The notes beneath the pieces were generated by a model. The model saw nothing but the letters and a program-made list of their open reading frames with translations, did not search any database and was not told the origin of the DNA. A program made the position numbers and the translations under genes. From Streptomyces justiciae (GTDB taxonomy: Bacteria; Actinomycetota; Actinomycetes; Streptomycetales; Streptomycetaceae): a stretch of 64,000 nt of DNA. The stretch covers positions 248,001 through 312,000 of the forward strand of contig NZ_JADDXU010000002.1 of assembly GCF_015163075.1 (NCBI RefSeq), in the 5' to 3' direction. Of this stretch, positions 1 through 8,107 are shown in pieces. Within the stretch, counting starts at the first letter, position 1; each line of letters begins with the position of its first letter.

Positions 1-630
1 GGTGAAGGACTCCTGGAAGGGGCGGTCACCCAACCGGACGGCCCACAGGACGGGTTGCTCGTACGACGGCTTCCACGCGGGGGACGCCTCGTCCAGGTCA
101 CCGTTCCAGAGGTGGAAGAAGACCAACGGGTGCCCGGGGTCCTCGCTGACGTAGGCGAGGGTCTTGCCGTACCTGGGGTTGGTGCCGCCGAACAGGATCG
201 AGGGTTCGCCGAACTCGGCGACGACGTCGGGCCATTGCCTGTCCTGGCCGGCCCACTCGGGGGCTCGGTCCATGAGGGACTCGTGGGTACGGGCGTCGAG
301 GAGCCGGTCTGCGTGGAGCCAGCGGCGCTGGTGGGCGAACTCGGCGTACACCGAGGCCACGTCATGCTCGTCGCGGCCCCGGATCAGCTCGCGGAACACG
401 CCCTTGACCCCGATGGCCGTGGACGCGCCCCGTTCACGGAAAGGTTCTCTCACCGCCTCCCACCGGCACTCGGGCTGCCCCTCCATGAACAGGAGGTGGT
501 CGAGCAGCATCAGGATGGCGATCTCTCCGCCGAACATCCCGGGACGTCTCAGTGCTTGGTTCAACTGGTCGACGAGGTACGCGTGCATCTCGTCGGCGGA
601 CACGACAGGTCGGCCTTGGGCCTCGCTCAC
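1..630 (-). CDS. Unknown protein, C-terminus cut by window edge
   Basis: An open frame of 210 codons starts with GTG at 630 and runs without a stop to base 1, so the C-terminus lies outside the window. I do not recognise the family. The visible part is soluble, with no signal peptide or membrane segment; it begins VSEAQGRPVVSADEMHAY and is rich in Trp and charged residues (for example HQRRWLHADRLLDARTHES). Its GTG overlaps the TGA of the hydrolase gene (GTGA, 627-630), the usual sign of translational coupling. It is therefore probably the third gene of the permease-hydrolase operon. Function unknown; that it is coding is supported by the overlap and by Streptomyces-like third-position GC. Confidence 0.6.
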   Translation of the reverse strand, partial: MSEAQGRPVVSADEMHAYLVDQLNQALRRPGMFGGEIAILMLLDHLLFMEGQPECRWEAVREPFRERGASTAIGVKGVFRELIRGRDEHDVASVYAEFAHQRRWLHADRLLDARTHESLMDRAPEWAGQDRQWPDVVAEFGEPSILFGGTNPRYGKTLAYVSEDPGHPLVFFHLWNGDLDEASPAWKPSYEQPVLWAVRLGDRPFQESFT

Positions 631-1178
631 GCCCCCGCCCCCTTCAGCACGTCCGCGACCGTGCTCACCCGCACCAACGGTCGGTACAGGTCCAGCAGTT
701 GCAACGCCTTGGCGTGGGAGTCGTCGTCCGCTCCCGCGCACGCGTCCGCGATGACCACCACCTCCACGCCGGCGTCCGCCGCCGGGAGGGCCGTGGAGAG
801 CACGCAGCAGTCGGTGCTGACGCCGGCGAGGTACAGGGGGCCTTGCGGGCCTACCCGTTCGGCCAGTTGTGGGGTCCACTTGCCGAACGTCGGGGCGTCG
901 ATGACGTGTTGGGCCATGGGAGCGAAGTCGTCCGTGAGGTGCCACAGGGGGGCGTCCGGGGGTTGCAGGGCGAACGGCCACTGTGCGTAGTAGGCCTGCC
1001 ACGCGCCGGTCGGGTGTTCCGGGGCCACGAAGCGGGTGAACGTCACCCGGTCGCCGAAGGCCGGCAGCAGGCGTCGTACGCCCTCCTCGGCCTCGGCGAA
1101 ACGTGGGGTGGCCCAGGGGCTGTCCTGGTCGGCGAAGACGCGCTGCATGTCGATGACCGTCAGGTGGCCGGTGGTCAT
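627..1178 (-). CDS. Isochorismatase-family cysteine hydrolase
   Basis: A 183-aa cytosolic protein of the isochorismatase/nicotinamidase superfamily, at the usual length (180-200 aa). The catalytic triad is visible: Asp10 in VIDMQ, Lys100 in TFGKW, and the nucleophilic Cys (Cys124/125) in GVSTDCCV. Members hydrolyse C-N amide or vinyl-ether bonds (nicotinamide, ureidoacrylate, N-carbamoyl compounds); the substrate cannot be read from sequence. The ATG overlaps the permease stop (ATGA at 1175-1178) and the stop overlaps the next GTG, so the gene is in the middle of a tightly coupled operon. The neighbouring purine/pyrimidine-type permease suggests an imported nitrogen heterocycle or its ring-opened amide as substrate (inference). 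Confidence 0.88.
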   Translation of the reverse strand: MTTGHLTVIDMQRVFADQDSPWATPRFAEAEEGVRRLLPAFGDRVTFTRFVAPEHPTGAWQAYYAQWPFALQPPDAPLWHLTDDFAPMAQHVIDAPTFGKWTPQLAERVGPQGPLYLAGVSTDCCVLSTALPAADAGVEVVVIADACAGADDDSHAKALQLLDLYRPLVRVSTVADVLKGAGA

Positions 1179-2647
1179 ACGGCACCCACCTCCGCCTCCT
1201 GCTCACGTACCCTTCCTCGGCGCAGGGTGAGCGTGCCGAGGAAGCCGAGCGCCAGTGCCGCGAGGACGCCCAGGTTGGCGTAGGCCCAGGCGCCCGACTT
1301 GCCGCCCAGGCCCAGCGGTTCGAGGAGATAGCCCTGCCATGTGAGCCAGTCTGCCGTCGAGTTGGTGACCAGGCCCCAGCCGACGGCGGTCGCGACGAGT
1401 GTGAGGAGCAGGGGCGTCAGGGGGACGTCGCCGTAGCGGCCGTCAGGGCGGTAGAGGTCGGGCTCGGCGTAGTCGCGGCGGCGGAGCAGGATGTCCGCGA
1501 GCATGATGCCGCACCACGCGGCGATCGGGACGCCGAGGGTGGTCAGGAAGCCCATGAACGGTCCCAGGAAGTCGTCGGCGAAGAAGACGATGTAGACGGC
1601 GCCCGCGATCATCAGGACGCCGTCGACGAGGGCGGCCAGCGGGCGCGGGATGCGGATGCCCGCCGACAGCAGCGCCAGGCCGGACGAGTAGATGTCCAGG
1701 ACGGCGCCGCCGACCAGGCCCAGCACCGCCACCACGGCGAACGGGACCAGGAACCACGTCGGCAGGATCGTGGTCAGCGCGCCGATGGGGTCGGCGGCCA
1801 CGGCCGCATTCAGACCGGTCGACGAACCCGCGAGGAGCAGCCCGAACACCAGCAGGAGCAGCGGCGCCACCGACGCGCCGAACGTCGTCCAGCCGATCAC
1901 GCCCCGGCTCGACGAGGTGCGCGGCAGATAGCGGGAGTAGTCCGCGGCGGCGTTGACCCAGCCGAGGCCGAACCCGGTCATCATGAACACCAGCGCACCG
2001 ATGAACTCCTGCGCGGAGCCCGCCGGGATGTCGCTGACGGCGCTCCAGTGGATGTGGTCGGCGACGAGACACACGTACACGACCGTCAGCACGCCCGTGA
2101 CCACGGTGATCAGGGTCTGCAACCGCATGATCACGTCGAAGCCCATGACCCCGCCGACGACGGTGAGCCCGGCGACGACGATCAGGGCGACCACCTGGGT
2201 GCCGGTGCCGCCGCCCCAGCCGAGCCGGTCGAAGACGGTCGCGGTGGCCAGGGTGGCGAGGGCGCACAGGACCGTCTCCCAGCCGACCGTGAGGACCCAG
2301 GAGATCACCGACGGCAGCCGGTTGCCGCGGACGCCGTACGCGGCCCGGCTGAGCACCATCGTCGGGGCGGAGCCGCGTTTGCCCGCGACCGCGACGAAGC
2401 CGCACAGCAGGAAGGAGAAGACGATGCCGATGACGCCGGCGATCAGGGCCTGCCAGAAGGAGATGCCGAAGCCGAGCGCGAAGGCGCCGTAGCTCAGTCC
2501 CAGGATGGAGACATTGGCGCCGAACCACGGCCAGAACAGCGTCCGCGGGGTGCCCTTGCGTTCGGCGTCGCCGATCACGTCGAGGCCGTGCGTCTCCACC
2601 TGGAGCTGTCTCGGGCTGTTGTCGAGGGAATCCCGGGCGTCCGTCAT
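1175..2647 (-). CDS. NCS1-family purine/cytosine-type permease
   Basis: A 490-aa integral membrane protein of the nucleobase:cation symporter-1 family (cytosine, purine, allantoin or hydantoin uptake). About twelve hydrophobic segments are visible. The first follows FWPWFGANVSILGLSYGA, a typical NCS1 TM1 signature, and the family Asn/Gly-rich motifs appear in TM6-8 (GFGLGWVNAAADYSRYLP). It is the first gene of an operon with the cysteine hydrolase (4-bp ATGA overlap). A perfect 7-bp inverted repeat sits 13 bases before the ATG and may be its operator. The substrate is not determinable; a nucleobase-like N-heterocycle is likeliest from the family. Confidence 0.9.
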   Translation of the reverse strand: MTDARDSLDNSPRQLQVETHGLDVIGDAERKGTPRTLFWPWFGANVSILGLSYGAFALGFGISFWQALIAGVIGIVFSFLLCGFVAVAGKRGSAPTMVLSRAAYGVRGNRLPSVISWVLTVGWETVLCALATLATATVFDRLGWGGGTGTQVVALIVVAGLTVVGGVMGFDVIMRLQTLITVVTGVLTVVYVCLVADHIHWSAVSDIPAGSAQEFIGALVFMMTGFGLGWVNAAADYSRYLPRTSSSRGVIGWTTFGASVAPLLLLVFGLLLAGSSTGLNAAVAADPIGALTTILPTWFLVPFAVVAVLGLVGGAVLDIYSSGLALLSAGIRIPRPLAALVDGVLMIAGAVYIVFFADDFLGPFMGFLTTLGVPIAAWCGIMLADILLRRRDYAEPDLYRPDGRYGDVPLTPLLLTLVATAVGWGLVTNSTADWLTWQGYLLEPLGLGGKSGAWAYANLGVLAALALGFLGTLTLRRGRVREQEAEVGAV

Positions 2648-2660
2648 CAGCGACCTACCT

Positions 2661-2682
2661 GTCCACTTGAGGCTGAGTGGAC
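2661..2682 (-). promoter_or_regulatory. Inverted repeat upstream of NCS1 permease
   Basis: GTCCACT (2661-2667) and AGTGGAC (2676-2682) are perfect 7-bp inverted arms around an 8-base spacer. They lie in the 49-bp gap between the iron-sulfur subunit stop and the permease ATG. The position and symmetry fit a dimeric repressor site (GntR-like length) controlling the permease operon. A transcript hairpin masking the ribosome site is the alternative. No regulator gene is adjacent. Confidence 0.45.
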
Positions 2683-2696
2683 CTTACCCAGCTGAC

Positions 2697-3155
2697 TCAG
2701 TCCCCCGCGGTCGCCGCCTTCTTGATCGCCTCCCGGATACGGGAGTACGTCCCGCAGCGGCACACGTTCTCGATCTTGTCGATGTCGGCGTCCGTCGGCT
2801 CGGGCGTCGTCTTCAGCAGGGCGACCGCGGCCATGATCTGGCCCGGCTGACAGAACCCGCACTGGGAGACGTCGCAGTCGAGCCAGGCCTGCTGCACGGG
2901 GTGCAGGGTGTCGCCGTCGGCGAGGCCCTCGATGGTGGTGACCTCGCGCCGCGCGCAGTCGGCGACGGGGACGACACAGGGCTGTATCTCGGCGCCGTCG
3001 AGATGGCTCGTACAGGCGCGGCAAACGCCCACGCCGCAGCCGTACTTGGGGCCGGTGACGTCCAGCAGGTCGCGCAGCACCCACAGCAGCGGCATGTCGT
3101 CAGGGGCGTCGACAGTGACCGGTTTGCCGTTGAGGACGAAGGTGTGACGGGGCAT
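2697..3155 (-). CDS. 2Fe-2S subunit of molybdenum hydroxylase
   Basis: A 152-aa protein with the two-domain [2Fe-2S] fold of xanthine dehydrogenase-family small subunits (CoxS/IorA-like), at normal length. The plant-ferredoxin-type cluster ligands are Cys40, Cys45, Cys48 and Cys60. The second, helical-domain cluster has CGFC (Cys99, Cys102) and CRC (Cys132, Cys134). It passes electrons from the molybdopterin subunit encoded 17 bp upstream on the same strand. The ATG at 3155 was chosen because MPRHTFVLNG begins the ferredoxin fold directly. There is no FAD subunit gene nearby, as in isoquinoline-1-oxidoreductase-type enzymes, which use an external acceptor. Confidence 0.92.
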   Translation of the reverse strand: MPRHTFVLNGKPVTVDAPDDMPLLWVLRDLLDVTGPKYGCGVGVCRACTSHLDGAEIQPCVVPVADCARREVTTIEGLADGDTLHPVQQAWLDCDVSQCGFCQPGQIMAAVALLKTTPEPTDADIDKIENVCRCGTYSRIREAIKKAATAGD

Positions 3156-3172
3156 CAGAGGCCTTCCGGGGG

Positions 3173-5266
3173 TCAGAAGTTGAGGGGGAAGCGGCGGGGC
3201 TTGGTGCCGGTGGCGCGGGCGTAGGCGTTGGCGACGGCTCCGGCCGCTGCCGGGACGCCGAGCTCGCCGGCGCCGCCCGGCTCTCCGCCCGTGGGAAGGA
3301 TGTGCGCCTCGAAGTGGAGGGGGGCGTGGCGCTGGCGGGCCCACCGGAAGTCGGCGTAGCTGCCCTCGCGGACGGCGCCCCGGTCGATGTGGAGGCCGGC
3401 CCGCAGGATCGTGGAGATGCCGTCGACCGCCGTGCCCATGAGCTGGGCCTCCAGTCCGCGCGGGTTGACGGCCGTACCGACGTCGGCCGCCATCACGACC
3501 TTGGTCACCCGGGGGTTCTTCGGGTCGGCGGCGTCGATCTCGACCAGGCAGGCCACGCAGGACCCGTACTCCTCGTGGACGGCGACGCCCTGGGCCTGCC
3601 CCGCGGGCATCGTCCGGCCCCACTGTCCGGCGGTGGCGACCTTGTCGAGGACGGCTCTGACGGACTTGCCACGCAGGGTCGTACGGCGGAACGCCACCGG
3701 GTCCTTGCCCAGGGTCCGGGCGATCTCGTCGACGACGATCTCCTCGGCCGTCCGCACGGTCCCGGAGTCGACCGACCGCCAGGCGCCGAGCGGCATCGCC
3801 AGCTCGACGGAGCCCGAATCCCCGGACAGTTTCCCGAAGTTGTAGAGACCGCTGTCGCTGGGCAGCGGGGATGACGCGGCCGAGGCGGCGATCCCACCTT
3901 GGGCAGCGGCCCCCTCCCACGCCTCGCTCACCGAGGCCGTCGCGATGGCGAAGGCGACGACCCGACCCTGGGCGTGACTGACCCGTATGCGGTGCTGGAA
4001 GGCGGGGCGCATCCGGCCGTGCTTGATGTCGTCGGCGCGGCTCCACATCAGCTTCACCGGGAGGCGTGCCTTCTTGGAGATGAGGGCCGCCTCCATGGCC
4101 GCGTCGTGGTTCAGCCGGCGCCCGAACGAACCGCCGCCGCGCACGACATGGACGCGTACGGCGGACGACGGCAGCCCGACCGCCGAGGCGATGTCCTCCC
4201 GCGCGCCCATCGGCGACTGGGAGGAGAACCAGATCTCGGCACGCCGGGCGCGTACGTCCGCGACGGCGGTGAGGACCTCCATCGGGGCGTGGCCGACGAA
4301 GGCGAACTCGAACCGCTCCTCCAACTGGGCCGATCCGCGCGGCGGTCGGCCGAGCGCCGGGACCGCGGCCCGCAGCCGTGAGCGGATGGCCGCGTCGGAC
4401 AGCTCCGCCAGCGGTCCCGGCGACCAGGTGATCTTCAGGGCGTCCCGTGCCTCGAAGGCGTAGTGGAAGGACTCGGCGACGACGGCAACTCCCCCGGGAA
4501 TCCTGACCACTTCCAGCACGCCGGGCAGGGCTCGGGCCGCACGGTCGTCCACCGAGGCGACCTTGCCGCCGAGCGTGGGCGGGCGGGCCACCACGGTCGG
4601 CTTCGCCGCGGCCGCCGACAGGTCACCGGTGTAGCGCACGCGGCCGGTGACGATGTCGCGGGCGTCGATGCGGGTCGTCGGGTGGCCGATCACCTGATGC
4701 CTGGACGCCGGTTTGGGCTTGCTGGACACGCGGGGGCGACGGACCCGGGCGGCGGTCTCGGTGAGGGAGCCGAAGGTGGCGGTGCGGCCGTCCGGGGCGA
4801 CGACCATGGTGTCCCGGGTGCGCAGCACGCGCGCGGGCAGCCGCCAGCGCTGCGCCGCGGCGGTGACGAGACGGGCGCGGGCCGTCGCGGCGAGGTTGCG
4901 GGCCGGGCCGTACAGCGAACTGACCGAGTTGGAGCCGCCGGTGAACTGGTTGCCCCTGGTCCGGGCCTCGGCCAGCGGGATGTCGACGTCGGTGAGCCGG
5001 GCGTCGAGTTCCTCGGCGATCATCATGGCGACGGCGGTGGTGACGCCCTGGCCGACCTCGACGCGCGGCAGTCGTACGACGACCTTGTTGTCCCGGGTGA
5101 TCTCCAGGACCAGCATCTCGTCGTCGGTGCCGGTCACGACGACGTCGGACCGCCGGGCGGTCGCGCCCTCGGCCGCCGGCGCGTCGCAGCCGAGCGGGGC
5201 CGCGACGGTCAGCGTGGACGCCGCCAGCGTGTAGACCACGAACTGGCGACGGGACAGCTCTGGCAC
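3173..5266 (-). CDS. Tat-exported molybdopterin-binding aldehyde/isoquinoline-type oxidoreductase large subunit
   Basis: The 697-aa large subunit of a xanthine dehydrogenase-family molybdenum hydroxylase, most like IorB (isoquinoline 1-oxidoreductase beta). A GTG at 5266 was chosen: it has an AGGGGGAG ribosome site 6 bases upstream and places a Tat signal (SRRQF at residues 5-9, then a hydrophobic run to APLGC) at the N-terminus. Molybdopterin-contact motifs include the GGGSFGRR loop, and the catalytic Glu lies in GGAGELGVP near the C-terminus. It likely hydroxylates an N-heterocycle or aldehyde outside the membrane, with electrons leaving through the 2Fe-2S subunit downstream, which may be co-exported by hitch-hiking. 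The substrate is unknown; the neighbouring NCS1 permease is suggestive only. Confidence 0.88.
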   Translation of the reverse strand: MPELSRRQFVVYTLAASTLTVAAPLGCDAPAAEGATARRSDVVVTGTDDEMLVLEITRDNKVVVRLPRVEVGQGVTTAVAMMIAEELDARLTDVDIPLAEARTRGNQFTGGSNSVSSLYGPARNLAATARARLVTAAAQRWRLPARVLRTRDTMVVAPDGRTATFGSLTETAARVRRPRVSSKPKPASRHQVIGHPTTRIDARDIVTGRVRYTGDLSAAAAKPTVVARPPTLGGKVASVDDRAARALPGVLEVVRIPGGVAVVAESFHYAFEARDALKITWSPGPLAELSDAAIRSRLRAAVPALGRPPRGSAQLEERFEFAFVGHAPMEVLTAVADVRARRAEIWFSSQSPMGAREDIASAVGLPSSAVRVHVVRGGGSFGRRLNHDAAMEAALISKKARLPVKLMWSRADDIKHGRMRPAFQHRIRVSHAQGRVVAFAIATASVSEAWEGAAAQGGIAASAASSPLPSDSGLYNFGKLSGDSGSVELAMPLGAWRSVDSGTVRTAEEIVVDEIARTLGKDPVAFRRTTLRGKSVRAVLDKVATAGQWGRTMPAGQAQGVAVHEEYGSCVACLVEIDAADPKNPRVTKVVMAADVGTAVNPRGLEAQLMGTAVDGISTILRAGLHIDRGAVREGSYADFRWARQRHAPLHFEAHILPTGGEPGGAGELGVPAAAGAVANAYARATGTKPRRFPLNF

Positions 5267-5376
5267 GGCGCACTCCCCCTGTGAACGTCCTGTGTCTGCG
5301 GTTGGTTCAGCAGATAGGAGGGTTCTCAACGGGCGCGGGTTGCGTCACGGGCCGATCTCCCTCTCCCGACCAGCCG

Positions 5377-5390
5377 GGAAAGCGCTTACC
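5377..5390 (+). promoter_or_regulatory. LacI-type operator-like palindrome before acyltransferase
   Basis: GGAAAGCGCTTACC is a 14-bp near-palindrome (12 of 14 positions symmetrical) with the central CG typical of LacI/GalR operators. It lies 9 bases before the ATG at 5400, in the 133-bp divergent gap with the molybdenum hydroxylase gene. The cognate regulator is not in the window; the LacI gene at 24 kb appears to use a different motif. Confidence 0.5.
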
Positions 5391-5399
5391 GTGCTGATC

Positions 5400-6533
5400 A
5401 TGACTCATGAACACCACCCGTCCGACCGGCACTTCGACCACTGTCCGTGGCTGTTCGCGGCGGAGGCCTCCGCGGAACAACGAGCGGCGCAGGACGAGCG
5501 GCGGGCGGCGATCGGCGGGGACAGCGAGTTCGGCGAGCGGTGTTTCGTCGCCGGGTCGGCCGCGGTGTTCCCGGACCGGCTGCGGCTCGGCGACGACTCG
5601 TACATCGCCGCGCACGCCTATGTGACCGGGGAGTTGACGACCGGAGCGGACTGCACGCTGAACCCGTACACCACCGTGCGGGGTACGGTCGCGCTCGGTG
5701 ACGGGGTGCGGATCGGCGCGCACACCTCGCTGCTCGGCTTCAACCACGCCATGGCCCCCGACCGGCCGGTCTTCCGCCAGCCGCTCACCAGCCGGGGGAT
5801 CACGGTGGGCGACGACGTGTGGATCGGCTCGCATGTGGTCGTGGTGGACGGCGTCACCATCGGGGACCACTGTGTGATCGGTGCCGGGGCGGTGGTCACG
5901 CGGGATCTGCCGGCTTGGACGGTGGCGGCGGGGAATCCGGCGCGGGCGGTGCGGGATCGGCGGGATGTCGGGGGGTCGTCGTCGGGCCGGCGGGATGCCG
6001 GGGGGTCGTCATCGGGCCGGCGGGACGCCGGGAGGTCGTCATCGGACCGGCGGGACGCCGGGAGGTCGTCATCGGACCGGCGGGACGCCGGGAGGTCGTC
6101 ATCGGACCGGCGGGACGCCGGGAGGTCGTCATCGGACCGGCGGGCCGCCGAGGGGGGTTCGGTGTCTCTCGTACGGTTCACCGAGACCGTACGGGCGCAG
6201 GCCGCGGGGTTGCTCGCGCGGTGCTGGGACGGAGAACGGTACGTCGACCGTCCCGGCGCGGCGCCGACCGTGCGGGCACATTGCGATGCCGTGGAGATCG
6301 CCGACCTGGTGCTCGGGGCCGTGCCGGAGCAGTTGACCGCCGACGCGCACGTCGAGCGGCTCGCGTCGGCGCAGGACGCGGCGAGCGGTCTGGTGCCGGA
6401 GGTGGGTGAGCCGGTTCCGGAGGCGGAGGCGGACGGTTCATCGGGGAGGGGGCCGCGCTCTACCACGTCCTGTCGGTGGGCTACGCGCTCGACCTGCTGG
6501 GCGCCTCCTTCCCTCATCCGGTGCGCGGGGTAA
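5400..6533 (+). CDS. Hexapeptide-repeat acyltransferase, N-terminal part of a frame-broken gene
   Basis: ATG at 5400 opens a left-handed beta-helix (LbH) transferase: about residues 40-185 carry hexapeptide turns such as GDDSYIAAHAYV, GDGVRIGAHTSL and GDHCVIGAGAVVTRD, ending in the PARAVRDRR tail. These enzymes transfer acetyl or succinyl groups from acyl-CoA to sugars or amino acids. A low-complexity linker follows, made of a 10-residue unit (RRDAGRSSSD) repeated about six times, then the start of an alpha-helical domain (SLVRFTETVRAQAAGLLARC). After about residue 345 the frame loses protein-like character and stops at 6533, while the homologous-looking continuation is in the frame ending at 7204. 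One missing base near 6436 restores a 601-aa protein. The acceptor is unknown. Confidence 0.65.
   Translation: MTHEHHPSDRHFDHCPWLFAAEASAEQRAAQDERRAAIGGDSEFGERCFVAGSAAVFPDRLRLGDDSYIAAHAYVTGELTTGADCTLNPYTTVRGTVALGDGVRIGAHTSLLGFNHAMAPDRPVFRQPLTSRGITVGDDVWIGSHVVVVDGVTIGDHCVIGAGAVVTRDLPAWTVAAGNPARAVRDRRDVGGSSSGRRDAGGSSSGRRDAGRSSSDRRDAGRSSSDRRDAGRSSSDRRDAGRSSSDRRAAEGGSVSLVRFTETVRAQAAGLLARCWDGERYVDRPGAAPTVRAHCDAVEIADLVLGAVPEQLTADAHVERLASAQDAASGLVPEVGEPVPEAEADGSSGRGPRSTTSCRWATRSTCWAPPSLIRCAG
5961..6150 (+). repeat. In-frame 30-bp tandem repeat (minisatellite)
   Basis: Six consecutive 30-bp units start at 5961, 5991, 6021, 6051, 6081 and 6111, plus a partial unit to 6150. The last four are almost identical and the first two diverged. 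The period is divisible by three, and the unit encodes RRDAGRSSSD, a flexible, charged linker between the acyltransferase and the C-terminal helical region. Copy number probably varies between strains by slippage or recombination. Confidence 0.95.
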
Positions 6534-7204
6534 GGGACATGACGGCGAATCAACTCATCGCGCGGCTCAACGGGTTGCCGTGGCGGTCGGGGGCGTGGGA
6601 GGCCGGTGCGTGGATCGACGCGTGGGCGACGGCCGCGCACTGGAACGGGGTGCGGGAGCACGGTTCCGTCGAGGCGTTGTTCGGCTGGTTGCTGACCCGG
6701 GCCGACCCGTGGACGGGTATGTGGGGCGAACCGTCCCCGGAACAGGGGCGGTTGCAGGTGGTCAACGGCTACTACCGGCTGACGCGCGGCTCGTTCGCCC
6801 AGTACGGGGTGCCGGTGCCGCATCCGGAACGGGTGGTGGACGCCGTACTGGACCATGCTCGCGATGGCCGGTACTTCGGTTCGGGGCAGGAGAACGCCTG
6901 CAATGTGCTGGACGTCGCCCATCCGCTGTGGCTGTGCGGGCGGCAGTTGGGGGCGGGGACGGGCGGTGACGGATACCGGGCAGCCGAGATCCGCGCCTGG
7001 GCGGAACGCCAACTGTCGGCCGCCCTCCCCCGCTGGCGAAACGGCGAGGGCTTCACCTTCGGCCCGGGCACACCGGCCGGCCTCCAGGGCACGGAAATGT
7101 GGCTGGCGATCATCTGGTACCTCGCCGATCTGACGGGTCGGTCGGGGGAACTGGGGTATCGGCCGCGGGGGGTGCATCGGCCGGAGGCGGCGGGGGCACG
7201 GTGA
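6437..7204 (+). pseudogene. C-terminal helical domain of the frame-broken acyltransferase gene
   Basis: This is the out-of-frame remainder of the gene starting at 5400. Reading from FIGEGAALYHVLSVGYALDLLGA it continues to a stop at 7204. The segment is alpha-helical, with Trp-rich stretches (GLPWRSGAWEAGAWIDAWAT; GLQGTEMWLAIIWYLADLTG). These resemble helical-barrel proteins of carbohydrate metabolism, but I cannot name the family. As an isolated frame it could start at the GTG at 6476, but no ribosome site is evident there. The upstream stop in this frame at 6407-6409 confines the shift to 6410-6440. Either a real inactivating deletion or a sequencing error could explain it. Confidence 0.6.
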
Positions 7205-7374
7205 GGAGACCGAGGGCGCGCGTGGTTTGCCGGGCGTCCGGCACGGGGGCTTGGCGCGGGTGAGTGTCGTCCACCCGCGCCGGCGGGGTGCCGCTTCATT
7301 GGGGCGGGTGCCGCCCGAGCGGTACGACTACCCGCAGCGGGGGCGGGTGACGGGGCTCAGGGTAGGTGGCGGGT

Positions 7375-8030
7375 GAACGGGGGCTCGGCGTGGGCAGCCG
7401 GCCTAGTGCCACCACCGCCCGCAACGGACGCGGGTGAACGGGGGCTCGGCGTGGGCAGCCGGCCTAGTGCCACCACCGCCCGCAACGGACGCGGGTGAAC
7501 GAGGCTCGGGGCGGGCGGGTGAACAAGGGCTCCGCGTGGCAGCCGGCCTGGCGCCACAACCGCCCGCAGCGGACGCGGGTGAACGAGGCTCGAGGCGGGC
7601 GGGTGAACAAGGGCTAGGCATGCGCAGCCGACCTGGCGCCACCACCGCCCGCAGCGGACGCGAGTGTACGAGGCTCGGGGCGGGCGGGTGAACGAGGGCT
7701 CGGCATGCGCAGCCGGCCTGGTGCCACCACCGCCCGTAGCGGACGCGATGGACGAGGGCTCGGCGTGGGCAGTCGGCCTGGTGCCGCCCCTGCCCGCAGC
7801 GGACGCGGGTGAACAAGGGCTCGGGGCGGGCGGGTGAACGAGGGCTCGGCATGCGCAGCCGGCCTGGTGCCACCACCGCCCGCAGCGGACGCGGGTGAAC
7901 GAGGCTCGGGGCGGACAGCCGCTCCGGCCGCCACCCCGCCCGCAGCGGACGCGGCGGACGAGGGCTCGGGGCGGGCGGCCGCCCTGGCGCCGCAACCGCC
8001 CGCAGCGGCGGCGGATGCGCAGAGGACGCT
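7375..8030. repeat. Degenerate intergenic repeat array, about nine copies
   Basis: The 903-bp convergent gap between the broken acyltransferase gene and gnd contains about nine copies of a degenerate unit. Each copy centres on CCACCGCCCGCAGCGGACGC and is followed by GGGTGAACGAGGCTCGG-like sequence. Cores lie near 7415, 7476, 7560, 7645, 7730, 7795, 7873, 7935 and 7995. The first two copies are virtually identical with a 61-bp period; later ones vary from about 60 to 90 bp. Both strands stay open over long stretches because of composition, giving Pro/Ala/Arg-rich frames with no domain; I regard the region as non-coding. 7205-7374 and 8031-8107 show nothing recognisable. Confidence 0.85.
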
Positions 8031-8107
8031 GATGGGGTGGCCGGGCGGGCCGGGCGGGTGGTGTTCGGGCTGCGTTGGCCTGCGTCGAAGTGCGGCAGGG
8101 GTTGTCG

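Noticed and set aside
5961-8030. CRISPR array
   Set aside because: The 30-bp units are contiguous with no spacers, and the intergenic repeats have variable, related sequence between cores; no cas genes.
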